In this document: positions 53,074 through 61,589 of the stretch, piece by piece
Numbering within the stretch: the first letter of the stretch is position 1
How the letters are laid out: the number at the start of each line of letters is the position of its first letter
Source of the DNA: Cryptosporangium sp044454545
Lineage (GTDB): Bacteria; Actinomycetota; Actinomycetes; Mycobacteriales; Cryptosporangiaceae
Length of the DNA stretch: 64,000 nt
Assembly (NCBI RefSeq): GCF_044454545.1
Contig: NZ_JBITDV010000013.1
Coordinates: 1-64,000, forward strand
Reading direction: 5' to 3'
Translations under genes and position numbers: made by a program
Notes under the pieces: model-generated
Databases searched by the model: none
What the model saw: only the letters and a program-made list of their open reading frames with translations
Told to the model about the DNA's origin: nothing

Positions 53074-54618
53074 GTGCGTTTGTCGCGATCTGGGGTTTCG
53101 CCGTTAGCCGGGAGGTCGCTGTCCCGGATCGTCAGTGAGCCTCGGATCGGACGCTGCGGTGCGGCCGCGGCCGCCGGACTGCTCACGGCCGGACTGCTGC
53201 TCGGCCCCACGAGCGGGGCTTCGGCGGCGCCGCGCAACCCCGAACCGCCCACGACCAGGACGTCCGCGCCCGCCCAGCCCGCGCGCAGCCTCGCGGAACT
53301 CGTGAAGCAGCGGCAGATCGCCGCCGAGTCGGTGGCGGAACGACTGGAAGAGGCGAAAGGCCGGCTCACCTCGGCGCAAGCGACCGGCGCCGCCGCGGCC
53401 GAGCGCCTGGCCACGGCGACTTCGCGCGTGCTCGCGGCTCGTGAGGCGGTCGCCGCGTGGGCCCGCGACTCCTACATCGCGTCCGCCGAAGGCTCGGAGC
53501 GGTTACCCGCGGATCCGCGTCAGCGGATGTTCGGTCACGCCGACGCCGACGCGAGCGCCGCACAGGCCGAACTCGACGCCGCCGAAGCCGAGGAGCGGGA
53601 GGCGACCAGCAACGAGGTGGCCGCGGCCGCGCTGGCCGACACCGCACAGGCCCAGGTCACGACGCTCGGCGCCGATCTGACCCGGCGGGCGGCCGAGATC
53701 AAGTCGCTGCGCGCGGGCAAGGAGCACGTGCTCGCGGCGGCCGAGGCCGACCAGGAGGCGGTCGACGCGGCCCGGGCGTCGGAGTACATCCGGGACGCAC
53801 AGGGCGTCGCCGGGAAGGCCGCGCTGACCGCGATCGAGTTCGCGCTGGCGCAGCGGGGGAAGCCGTACGAGTGGGGTGCGGAAGGTCCGGGCCGGTACGA
53901 CTGCTCCGGGCTCGTGCAGACCGCGTACGCCGCGGCCGGGATCTCGCTGCCGCGGACGGCCCGGCCGCAGTTCCGGGCGACGACGATCGTGGACACGACC
54001 GCGCTGTTACCGGGTGACCTGCTGTTCTTCGCGACCGACAAGTCGAATTGGGACACGATCCACCACGTCGCGATCTACCTCGGGCACGGGAAGATGCTGC
54101 ACGCTCCGACCGAGGGGGACGTGGTCCGGGTGGCGCCGGTGTGGTGGGCCGAGTTCTACGCGGCGACCCGGGTGGTGCCGGGCGGGAACGGGAAGATGCC
54201 GGCGCCGCTGCCTCTGCCGGGCCCGGAGCCCAGCCCGTCCGCCGTGCCCAGCCCGTCCGCCCCGCCGTCGCCGTCGCCGTCGCCTTCCTCTTCGCCTTCA
54301 CCGTCGGCATCGCCTTCGCCTTCGCCTTCGCCGAGTCCGAGCGGTTCGGTGAGTTCGAGCCCCGGCGGGAGCTCGAGTCCCGGTGGTTCGCCCGGGGCCA
54401 CCCCGAGCGGCTCGGCGTCGCCGGGTCGGTCGCCGTCGCCCACGGCCGGCCCGTCCGGCTCCCGATCGCCGGCCGCCGGCCCCCCGAAGAGCCCGGGCGG
54501 CTCGTGCGGGCCGAAATCGCCGGCTCCCGGTGCGTCCACATCGCCGTCGGCTTCACCGACCCCGACCCCGACGCCGAGCCCGACCCCGTCGGGAAGCCCC
54601 ACCCCCGACCCCTGCTGA
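53074..54618 (+). CDS. NlpC/P60 cell-wall hydrolase with coiled coil and Pro/Ser tail
   Basis: 514 residues from GTG 53074 after GGGAAGG. A signal peptide runs to about residue 52; residues about 75-245 are a coiled coil typical of RipA/PcsB-like hydrolases; the NlpC/P60 domain has Cys277 (YDCSGLVQTAY) and His331 (HHVAIYLG). From about 370 the chain is almost entirely Pro, Ser, Gly and Thr, ending in Cys. It should cleave peptide stems of peptidoglycan outside the cell; the tail may span the wall. Confidence 0.88.
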   Translation: MRLSRSGVSPLAGRSLSRIVSEPRIGRCGAAAAAGLLTAGLLLGPTSGASAAPRNPEPPTTRTSAPAQPARSLAELVKQRQIAAESVAERLEEAKGRLTSAQATGAAAAERLATATSRVLAAREAVAAWARDSYIASAEGSERLPADPRQRMFGHADADASAAQAELDAAEAEEREATSNEVAAAALADTAQAQVTTLGADLTRRAAEIKSLRAGKEHVLAAAEADQEAVDAARASEYIRDAQGVAGKAALTAIEFALAQRGKPYEWGAEGPGRYDCSGLVQTAYAAAGISLPRTARPQFRATTIVDTTALLPGDLLFFATDKSNWDTIHHVAIYLGHGKMLHAPTEGDVVRVAPVWWAEFYAATRVVPGGNGKMPAPLPLPGPEPSPSAVPSPSAPPSPSPSPSSSPSPSASPSPSPSPSPSGSVSSSPGGSSSPGGSPGATPSGSASPGRSPSPTAGPSGSRSPAAGPPKSPGGSCGPKSPAPGASTSPSASPTPTPTPSPTPSGSPTPDPC

Positions 54619-54627
54619 AATGCAGGG

Positions 54628-55485
54628 GTGCTGACCGAACCGAAGCTGCGGGAGATCGCCGACCGGCTGGTCGGGGTGCCCGGCGTCGCCGGGGTCATGC
54701 TCGGCGGGAGCCGCGCACGGGGCACCCATACCGACGAGTCCGACGTCGACCTCGGTCTCTACTACCGATCGCCGCTCGACGTCGAGGCGCTGGGCGCGCT
54801 CGCCCGTGAGCTGGCCGGGCCGGACGCGCAGGTCACCCAGCCGGGCGACTGGGGCCCGTGGGTGAACGGCGGCGGCTGGCTCCGGATCGACGACGTCCCG
54901 GTCGACTGGCTCTACCGCGACCTCGATCGTGTCCGGACCGCCTGGACCGATGCCCGGGCCGGGCGATACCAGTTCCATTTCCAGGTCGGCCACCCGCTGG
55001 GCGTCCCCGACTTCTCGTACGTGGGGGAGGTGGCCCTCGGCCGGGTGCTCGCGGATCCGACCGGCGAGCTGACCGCGCTGCGGGACGCAGCGCAGACCTA
55101 TCCGGAGGCGCTGCGGCTGCGGGTGTTGTCCCGGGCACTCTGGGAAGCGGACTTCTCGGTCGTGACCGCGGGCAAAGCCGCCGGCCGCGGCGACACCGCG
55201 TACGTTGCCGGCTGCCTCTTCCGCGCGGTGGGGCTGTGCACGCACGCGTTGCACGCGTACGCGGGTGCGTGGCTGATCAACGAGAAAGGCGCTGTGGACG
55301 CCGCGGCCGCGCTGCCGGGCGCGCCCCTGGACTTCGCCGAGGTGGCCCACGGTGTGCTGGCGGGGCTGGGCCGCGCGAGCATCGACCTGCGCGCGGCCCT
55401 GCACACCGCGGACCTCCTGATCGAGACCACGGCACTGGCGGTCAGCGGCGGCGGAGGTGGTCGACGACCAGCGCGGCTCCGCTGA
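54628..55485 (+). CDS. Nucleotidyltransferase-fold protein
   Basis: 285 residues from GTG 54628, 9 bp after the NlpC/P60 stop. The Pol-beta-type motif GGSRARGTHTDESDVDLGLY gives Gly26-Gly-Ser28 and metal-binding Asp39 and Asp41. A helical C-terminal region (residues 150-285) resembles DUF4037-type or aminoglycoside adenylyltransferase-like proteins. Substrate unknown; antibiotic modification should not be assumed. The end overlaps the convergent small gene by 44 bp. Confidence 0.8.
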   Translation: MLTEPKLREIADRLVGVPGVAGVMLGGSRARGTHTDESDVDLGLYYRSPLDVEALGALARELAGPDAQVTQPGDWGPWVNGGGWLRIDDVPVDWLYRDLDRVRTAWTDARAGRYQFHFQVGHPLGVPDFSYVGEVALGRVLADPTGELTALRDAAQTYPEALRLRVLSRALWEADFSVVTAGKAAGRGDTAYVAGCLFRAVGLCTHALHAYAGAWLINEKGAVDAAAALPGAPLDFAEVAHGVLAGLGRASIDLRAALHTADLLIETTALAVSGGGGGRRPARLR

Positions 55486-55636
55486 ACAGCGTGAGCGCAC
55501 CGAAGGCGAGGTGCGCCGGGAGGTCGTCGCCGAACGAGCTGGCGGCCGCGTTGCCGAGCATGCCGATCGTCAGCAGGATCCAGAGCAGCGGGCGGAGGAT
55601 CTGCGGGCCGGAACGGTCGGGGGTGGTGTTGGTCAT
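55442..55636 (-). CDS. Small two-helix membrane protein (64 aa)
   Basis: ATG 55636 is preceded by AAGGAG. Two hydrophobic segments (LLWILLTIGMLGNAAAS and LAFGALTLFSGAALVV) with a basic end LRRR. No family name known. Divergent from the kinase gene at 55784, with a palindrome between them, so it may be a target of that two-component system. Confidence 0.65.
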   Translation of the reverse strand: MTNTTPDRSGPQILRPLLWILLTIGMLGNAAASSFGDDLPAHLAFGALTLFSGAALVVDHLRRR

Positions 55637-55716
55637 CTCGGGCTCCTTCGTCGGTGTTGCCCTCGACGTTAGGAATCCGGCGCGGACGGGCCGAGCCCGG
55701 CAACTGCCCAGCTGAG

Positions 55717-55732
55717 GTACAGCAGGCTGTAC
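55717..55732. promoter_or_regulatory. Candidate operator between small membrane gene and kinase gene
   Basis: Perfect palindrome GTACAGC-AG-GCTGTAC in the 147-bp divergent gap. Size and symmetry suit a NarL-type regulator dimer, plausibly the one encoded at 57025. Confidence 0.5.
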
Positions 55733-55783
55733 TTCTGGTGGATGGACGGGCGCCCGGCGCCGCCGACGGCCTAGGGTCGGGCC

Positions 55784-57037
55784 GTGTCCGAGCAGCAGAG
55801 AGGCCTGTGGCCCGCGATCGTCCTCGCCGTCGGGCGGGGTCTCGACGGGCTGAAGCAACTGATCCGGGGGCTCGGCACCGCTCTGCTCGCCCTGCTGACG
55901 CTGGTCGCGGTCGTGCCGACCGTGGTCGCGTGCCTGGCCGGGGTGGGCCTGCTCGCGGTGGCGCCGATGGCGCGGGCGGTCCGTGCGGTCGCCGACCGGG
56001 AGCGTTCCCGGCTGGCCCGGCTGGGTTCCGACCTGCCGTCGCCGGGCCCGATGCCGCGTACGCTGCGCGGAGTTCTCACCGACCGGTCGCTGCCACGTGA
56101 GGTCGGGTGGCTGGCGTGCCACGCCACGCTCGGGTTCGTTCTCGGATTGTTCGGCGTGCTGCTGCCGCTCATCATCGTGCGCGACCTGACGTTCGTCGCC
56201 TGGTGGAAGCTGCCGCCGTCCGATCCGAGCGCGACGTCGTTCGGAGTCGGGACCGCGCACACCTGGTGGCAGGCTTCGGCGATCTCGGCCTTCGGGCTGG
56301 TGGGGTGGATCGCGATTCTGGGCGGGGTGGTGCCGACGCTGGCGCGCGTCCAGTCCTGGCCCGGGCGCCGACTGCTCGTTCCGGATCCGTCGGTCGACCT
56401 GTCGATGCGGGTCGTCGAGCTCACCGCCACCAGGGCCGCGGCGCTCGACGCGCACGCGATCGAGCTGCGCCGGATCGAGCGCTCGCTGCACGACGGGAGT
56501 CAGAATCGGCTGGTGGCCGTCACCGTGCTGCTCGGCGCCGCCCGGCGGTCGCTGAGCCGCAACCCGTCCGAGACGGATGGTCTGCTGGAGCGCGCGCAGG
56601 AGGCGGCCGAGTCGGCGTTGGCCGAGTTGCGGGCGGTGTCGCGCAGCATCCTGCCCCCAGTGCTCGCCGACCGGGGGTTGGCCGGGGCCCTGACCGGCCT
56701 CGCCGCGAACAGCGGGGTGCCGTGCGGCGTCGAACTCGACGTCGGCGGGCGGTGCGCGGCGTCGGTGGAGGCGACCGCCTACTTCGTGGTCGCCGAGGCG
56801 CTGACGAACGTGGCGAAACACTCGGGGGCGCACTCGGCCGAGCTGAGCGCCGTGCTCCGGAGCGGGCGATTGCGCATCCGTGTCACCGACGACGGCCACG
56901 GCGGTGCCGACGCGGCTTCCGGGTCGGGTCTGGACGGCATCCGGCGCCGGGTGGAGGCACACGACGGGACGCTGAGCCTCACCAGTCCGGTCGGTGGCCC
57001 TACGATTCTGGCCGTGGAGCTCCCGTGCGGATCGTGA
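55784..57037 (+). CDS. Sensor histidine kinase, NarL/DesK type
   Basis: 417 residues from GTG 55784. Four or so membrane helices within residues 25-190, HisKA_3 with His236 (RIERSLHDGSQNRLVAVT) and HATPase (VAEALTNVAKHSGA, DDGHGGAD). Related in layout to the kinase at 38539. Its 3' end overlaps the regulator gene by 13 bp. Confidence 0.9.
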   Translation: MSEQQRGLWPAIVLAVGRGLDGLKQLIRGLGTALLALLTLVAVVPTVVACLAGVGLLAVAPMARAVRAVADRERSRLARLGSDLPSPGPMPRTLRGVLTDRSLPREVGWLACHATLGFVLGLFGVLLPLIIVRDLTFVAWWKLPPSDPSATSFGVGTAHTWWQASAISAFGLVGWIAILGGVVPTLARVQSWPGRRLLVPDPSVDLSMRVVELTATRAAALDAHAIELRRIERSLHDGSQNRLVAVTVLLGAARRSLSRNPSETDGLLERAQEAAESALAELRAVSRSILPPVLADRGLAGALTGLAANSGVPCGVELDVGGRCAASVEATAYFVVAEALTNVAKHSGAHSAELSAVLRSGRLRIRVTDDGHGGADAASGSGLDGIRRRVEAHDGTLSLTSPVGGPTILAVELPCGS

Positions 57038-57684
57038 TCGCCGAAGACGACGCCCTCCTCCGTGAGGGCCTCGCGCTGCTGCTGAAAGCCGAATCGCTCG
57101 ACGTGGTGGCGACGGCCGGTGACCCGGAGGAGTTCCTCCAGGCCGTCGAGGAGCATCGGCCGGACGTCGCGCTGGTCGACGTCCGGATGCCCCCGACGCA
57201 CACCGACGAGGGCATCAGGGCCGCGGTCGAGGCCCGCCGCCGGCATCCGGGGCTGGCCGTTCTGGTGCTGTCGGCCTACGTCGAGCAGGCGTTCGCGACC
57301 GAGCTGCTGGCCGGCGGGAGCGCCGGTCTCGGGTACCTGCTCAAGGAGCGGGTCGGCCGGGTCGAGCAGTTCCTGGACGCCCTGCAGCGGGTCGCCGACG
57401 GTGGCACCGCGATCGACCCGGACGTGGTCACGCAGTTGCTGTCGCGGACGCGGTCGGATCCGCGGCTCGACCGGCTCAGCCCGCGCGAGCTGGACGTGCT
57501 GAAGCTGATGGCGGAGGGGCTGGGGAACGCGGCGATCGCGCAGCAACTGGTCGTGACCGACGGTGCGGTGCACAAGCACATCCGCAGCATCTTCGCCAAG
57601 CTCGACCTGCCGCCCGACGATGCGGCCGATCGCCGGGTGACCGCGGTGCTGCGATATCTCGAAAACGTGCGGCGATTGGGGTAG
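57025..57684 (+). CDS. NarL/FixJ-family response regulator
   Basis: 219 residues from GTG 57025. Receiver Asp52 (LVDVRMPP), a Lys in YLLKERVG, and a LuxR-type DNA-binding domain (LSPRELDVLKLMAEGLGNAA). Partner of the kinase at 55784. The 155 bp after it hold no gene I can support. Confidence 0.92.
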   Translation: MRIVIAEDDALLREGLALLLKAESLDVVATAGDPEEFLQAVEEHRPDVALVDVRMPPTHTDEGIRAAVEARRRHPGLAVLVLSAYVEQAFATELLAGGSAGLGYLLKERVGRVEQFLDALQRVADGGTAIDPDVVTQLLSRTRSDPRLDRLSPRELDVLKLMAEGLGNAAIAQQLVVTDGAVHKHIRSIFAKLDLPPDDAADRRVTAVLRYLENVRRLG

Positions 57685-57839
57685 CGAAGCCCGCCCTCGC
57701 CGGCCCGGCCCTGCTGGCTTCCCGCATTGGCGGCAGCCGCACGTGCTGCTCGAATTCGGCGAGCCGGGGATCGACGAGGACTCGGACGTCGTTTTGTATT
57801 TGGAGAACCCCGGAGCCGGAAAGCTGGTCACGCAGAGCG

Positions 57840-58097
57840 TTATCGACCGGCTTTCCGGGCCTCGAGCGAGCTGACGAAATCGAGAAATCCTACCCATTGG
57901 TCACCGGTCATCGAGAGGTGTGGGCCGGTCGGATTTTTGCTGTCGCGAAGATGAACCTGCCCGTCTTCATACTTCGAGGTTTGGACTCGGTTGGGCACGT
58001 CCATACCGGCCCATCCGGAGGGGGCGCCCCGAGGCAGGGTCAGAGAACGACCTCGGCTCCGCCGGGCATGGTTCCGTCGCGTCGCGGAAGCAGACAT
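57840..58097 (-). CDS. DUF397-domain protein
   Basis: 85 residues from ATG 58097, with GAGGAG eight bases upstream. The basic N-terminus is followed by the DUF397 core VHLRDSKNPTGPHLSMTGDQWVGFLDFV. DUF397 proteins are small actinobacterial partners of XRE-type regulators (as with BldB/WhiJ-like pairs), but no XRE gene is adjacent; the nearest regulator is the BTAD protein at 58175. Confidence 0.75.
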   Translation of the reverse strand: MSASATRRNHARRSRGRSLTLPRGAPSGWAGMDVPNRVQTSKYEDGQVHLRDSKNPTGPHLSMTGDQWVGFLDFVSSLEARKAGR

Positions 58098-58174
58098 CCC
58101 GCCTACTCCTCGAACGATCACCCGGACGCGCCGACCGAGGTTTCACGGGCGCAGGCCGCCCGACGCCCGGGTTC

Positions 58175-58888
58175 CTAGGTGAGGCCGACGCACAGGTTGG
58201 CGAGCTCACGCGACGGCTCGACGCCGAGTTGCTCGACGAGTAGTTGCCGGTAGCGCCGGTACTCGCGGATCGCCTCCGCGGTGTTCCCCTCCGCCAGATG
58301 GATGTGGATGGCCAGCTTGCGGACGCTCTCGCGCAGCGGCTCCTGAGACACCGCCTCGAGCGCCAGGTTCAGCGCCAGCCCGAATTCGCCGCGGGCGTAG
58401 AGCTCGTTCGCCCGGCTCTCCCGGGCATGCAAATCCAGCTGGCGCAGCCGGTCACGCTCGAACACGACCCAGTCGTCGTACCAGCCGGGCAGCAGTTCCT
58501 GGACCGCGAGGCGGTTGCGCGCGCCGTTCGCACTGCTGCCGTTGCGGAGCTGCGCGAACGCATCCTGGCTGAACTCGGCGACGTCGACGGTGACGGCGTC
58601 GGAGAGCGACAGACGGCGGTACTCGCTCCGCACCAGCCAGGACACCTTGCGTCCGATCCGCCAGATCGTCGTCCTGAGGCTGCCCTGCGCGCGTTCTTCG
58701 CTGACGTCGCCCCAGAGCCGTCCGGCCACCACCGTCCGGGTGGACGGGCCGTTCAGCGCGAGGAACGCCAGCAGGCGCTGAGCGCTCGTACCGAATTCGA
58801 TTTCGTCACCACCGGCCTCCAGCCGAAATCCGTCGAACAGTCGCAGACGGCCCCGGCGCAGCGGCGTCGGCACAGTGTCGATCGTCAA
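58175..58888 (-). CDS. BTAD-domain (SARP-like) transcriptional regulator
   Basis: About 237 residues if begun at TTG 58888 (GGGGGT upstream) or 232 from GTG 58873; a much longer frame reaching 59086 would overlap the sheath gene and is unlikely. An OmpR-like winged helix (RLRLFDGFRLEAGGDEIEF, then RTVVAGRLWGDVSEERAQGS) is followed by the helical BTAD repeat domain (EFGLALNLALEAVSQEPLRE). Such proteins usually activate neighbouring clusters; it is divergent from the injection-system operon, its probable target. Confidence 0.8.
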   Translation of the reverse strand: MTIDTVPTPLRRGRLRLFDGFRLEAGGDEIEFGTSAQRLLAFLALNGPSTRTVVAGRLWGDVSEERAQGSLRTTIWRIGRKVSWLVRSEYRRLSLSDAVTVDVAEFSQDAFAQLRNGSSANGARNRLAVQELLPGWYDDWVVFERDRLRQLDLHARESRANELYARGEFGLALNLALEAVSQEPLRESVRKLAIHIHLAEGNTAEAIREYRRYRQLLVEQLGVEPSRELANLCVGLT

Positions 58889-59069
58889 GAGCAGACCCCC
58901 GGTTCCGGCTTCGGTCCACCATGGAGGGAAGCGTTCAGCGCAGGAGGCTACCGAGGATTTCGCGCTCCGGGGAGCTGTGACGGAGGTGTGACGCCGCGGT
59001 GAGCCGAGGTCCCTAGGCTCGCGGCTCAGCGGTCCGCGCAGCGGAACGGAGAGCGGGAAGAGGGGCTCG

Positions 59070-61040
59070 ATGGTCGCCGTCACCACCAGCTATCCGGGCG
59101 TCTACGTCACCGAGGTACCCAGCGGGTACCGGACGATCAGCGGTGCCGCCACGTCGGTCGCCGCGTTTGTCGGGCGGACCCGGCGCGGACCTGCGGAAAA
59201 GCCGGTCGTCGTGAACAGCTACGCCGACTTCCAGCGCACGTTCGGAGGGATCTGGACGGAATCGAGCGTCAGCTACGCCGTTCGTGACTTCTTCGCGAAC
59301 GGCGGCGGCCAGGCCGTCGTCGTCCGCCTGGTGAATGGCGCCGCAGCCGCGGGGTGGAGTCTCGCGGCCGACCCGGCCTGCCCGTTACGGATCGTGGCGG
59401 CAGAACCCGGAACCTGGGCGAAGACGCTCGAGATCAGCATCGATTACGTCGACGCCAAGCTCGAGCGGGCCGAGGCCGACGCCGTGGCGGCCCAGGCCGC
59501 GTCGGACCGGGCCGCCGCCGACATCGCGACCGCCACGGCCGCCTCCGACAAAGCGGTGGCGGCCGGGTTGAAGGCGGACGCTGACGTCGCCGCGGCCCAC
59601 ACCGCGCTGGCCGAGGCCACGGCCACGCTCGGGAAGGCCACCGCGGACCTGGCCGCCGCCAAGTCCGATGCCGCCAAGTCCAAAGCCGAACAGGCGAAAT
59701 CTGACGCGACCGCCGCTCAATCCAAGGCGACGACCGACAAAACGAATGCGGAGACCGCGAAGTCGACGGCCGTGGCCGACCAGGGCAAAGCCGATGAGGC
59801 GAAGGCCAAGGCGGAAGTTGCCAAGGCCACGGCCGACTCCGACAAGGCCGGGGCCGACGCGACAGCCGCCCAGGCGGCCGCGGCCGCGAACGTCGCCGAA
59901 ACGCTCGGTGTGAACGCAGACGCTCTGTTCGACGTGACGGTCACCGAGAACCGCGTCGTGCTGGAGACGTTCCGCAACCTGACCGTGGTGGCCGGCCCGC
60001 GCCGCATCGACGGAGTTCTGGCCGAGGAGTCCCGGCTGATCCGGGCCGACGGGACGTTGCCGAAAGGACGCCCGGCCAGGCAGACCGAACCGCTGGCGGC
60101 CACCGGCGGAGACGACGGCTCGGCTCTCCTCTCGACGAACTATCACGACGACGCGGTCGACCTCGCGACCCCGCACCGCGGCCTCTACGCCCTCGACCTC
60201 ACGGATTTCAATCTCCTCTGCCTCCCGATGCCGGACGCGCCCACGAGCTATCTGGCCGCGGTCTACGGCCCGGCGCTCAAGTACTGCGTCCGGCGGCGAG
60301 CCGTACTGATCGTCGATCCGCCGCCGCGAGCCGCTGCCTTCCAGCCGGTCGAAGACGCCCTGGCGGCGCTCGACGCCCTCAGGCTCGTCGGGGACGGCAC
60401 CCGCAACGCCGCGTTCTACTACCCCCGCATCCGGCAGGCCGACGAGTCGGCCCAGGGCCGGCTGAACACGTTCGTCGCCAGCGGCACCCTGGCCGGCCTC
60501 ATCGCCCGCACCGACGCCACCCGCGGAGTCTGGAAGGCCCCGGCCGGAGTCGACGCCAGTCTGCTCGGCGTGGCGGACCTGGAAGTCGCCCTCACCGACG
60601 CCGAGGTCGGCCGGCTGAACGGACGCGGCGTCAACGTCCTGCGGACGTTCCCGGGGGTGGGGCCGGTCTCCTGGGGAGCCCGGACGATGCGCGGCGGCGA
60701 CCAGTTCGGTGACGAGTACCGGTACCTGCCGGTCCGGCGGCTCGCGCTGCACATCGAAGAGTCGTTGTTCCGGGGCACGCAGTGGGTGGTGTTCGAACCC
60801 AACGACGAGCCGCTGTGGGCGCAGATCCGGCTCAACGTCGGTGCGTTCATGAACTCGCTGTTCCGCCAAGGGGCCTTCGCCGGTGCCACGAGCCGGGAGG
60901 CGTACTTCGTGAAGTGCGACAGCGCCAACAACCCGGAGGACGAGGTGGGTGCGGGACGGGTCAGCATCCACGTCGGCTTCGCGCCGTTGCGTCCGGCCGA
61001 GTTCGTGATGTTGCAGATCCAGCAGATCGCCCAGGCCTGA
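59070..61040 (+). CDS. Contractile injection system sheath protein with coiled-coil insertion
   Basis: 656 residues from ATG 59070 after GAGGGG. N-terminal YPGVYVTEVPSGYRTISGAATSVAAF and C-terminal RPAEFVMLQIQQIAQA are those of phage/eCIS tail sheath proteins. Residues about 128-275 are an Ala/Lys/Asp-rich heptad-like segment placed between EISIDY and ALFDVTVTENR, where other sheaths have a short loop. The sheath contracts to drive the inner tube through a membrane. The extra segment is predicted to be helical and surface exposed. First gene of the operon, followed by the tube gene 21 bp on. Confidence 0.9.
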   Translation: MVAVTTSYPGVYVTEVPSGYRTISGAATSVAAFVGRTRRGPAEKPVVVNSYADFQRTFGGIWTESSVSYAVRDFFANGGGQAVVVRLVNGAAAAGWSLAADPACPLRIVAAEPGTWAKTLEISIDYVDAKLERAEADAVAAQAASDRAAADIATATAASDKAVAAGLKADADVAAAHTALAEATATLGKATADLAAAKSDAAKSKAEQAKSDATAAQSKATTDKTNAETAKSTAVADQGKADEAKAKAEVAKATADSDKAGADATAAQAAAAANVAETLGVNADALFDVTVTENRVVLETFRNLTVVAGPRRIDGVLAEESRLIRADGTLPKGRPARQTEPLAATGGDDGSALLSTNYHDDAVDLATPHRGLYALDLTDFNLLCLPMPDAPTSYLAAVYGPALKYCVRRRAVLIVDPPPRAAAFQPVEDALAALDALRLVGDGTRNAAFYYPRIRQADESAQGRLNTFVASGTLAGLIARTDATRGVWKAPAGVDASLLGVADLEVALTDAEVGRLNGRGVNVLRTFPGVGPVSWGARTMRGGDQFGDEYRYLPVRRLALHIEESLFRGTQWVVFEPNDEPLWAQIRLNVGAFMNSLFRQGAFAGATSREAYFVKCDSANNPEDEVGAGRVSIHVGFAPLRPAEFVMLQIQQIAQA

Positions 61041-61061
61041 CCCGACCTCAGGAGTAGTCGA

Positions 61062-61589
61062 ATGGCGCAGTTCAGCGCGAACGCCCAGCGATTCGATCCG
61101 TATCAGAACTTCAAATTCCGGGTTCGCTGGGACGGGCGGTACGTCGCGGGCGTCAGCAAGGTCGGTGCGCTGACCCGCACCACGGAGGTGGTGAGCCACC
61201 GCAACGGAGGTGATCCGAGCAGCAGCCGGAAGTCGCCGGGGCGGTCCGAGTACGCCGCGATCACGCTCGAGCGGGGCGTCACCCACGACGTCGCTTTCGA
61301 GCAGTGGGCCAACAAGATCCACGACATCGCGGGCGGTGCCGGGTCGGAACTCTCGCTGAGCGACTTCCGCAAGGACATCGTGATCGAGGTGTTCAACGAG
61401 GCGGGCCAGCTCGCGCTCGCCTACCGGGTACACCGTTGCTGGGTGTCGGAGTACCAGGCGCTGCCCGACCTCGACGCCAACGGGAACGCGATCGCGATCC
61501 AGCACCTCAAGCTGGAGAACGAGGGCTGGGAGCGCGACATCGACGTCGCCGAGCCCACCGAGCCCAGCTTCACCCACCCGGCGGGATGA
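61062..61589 (+). CDS. Contractile injection system inner tube protein
   Basis: 175 residues, preceded by AGGAG. It carries the tail-tube pattern DPYQNFKFRVRWDGRYVAGVSKVGALTR and the end YQALPDLDANGNAIAIQHLKLENEGWERD, typical of T4 gp19/Afp1-like proteins. Hexamers stack to form the tube inside the sheath. Stop overlaps the next gene. Confidence 0.92.
   Translation: MAQFSANAQRFDPYQNFKFRVRWDGRYVAGVSKVGALTRTTEVVSHRNGGDPSSSRKSPGRSEYAAITLERGVTHDVAFEQWANKIHDIAGGAGSELSLSDFRKDIVIEVFNEAGQLALAYRVHRCWVSEYQALPDLDANGNAIAIQHLKLENEGWERDIDVAEPTEPSFTHPAG

Noticed and set aside
54628..55485. Aminoglycoside-resistance gene
   Set aside because: The nucleotidyltransferase core is shared by many enzymes; nothing visible fixes an antibiotic substrate.
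57727..57954. Plus-strand frame of 75 codons after the response regulator
   Set aside because: Overlaps the DUF397 gene on the other strand, has no ribosome site and no family.
58889..59086. N-terminal extension of the BTAD regulator to 59086
   Set aside because: It would overlap the sheath gene start and its ribosome site, and the extra residues are not part of the domain.
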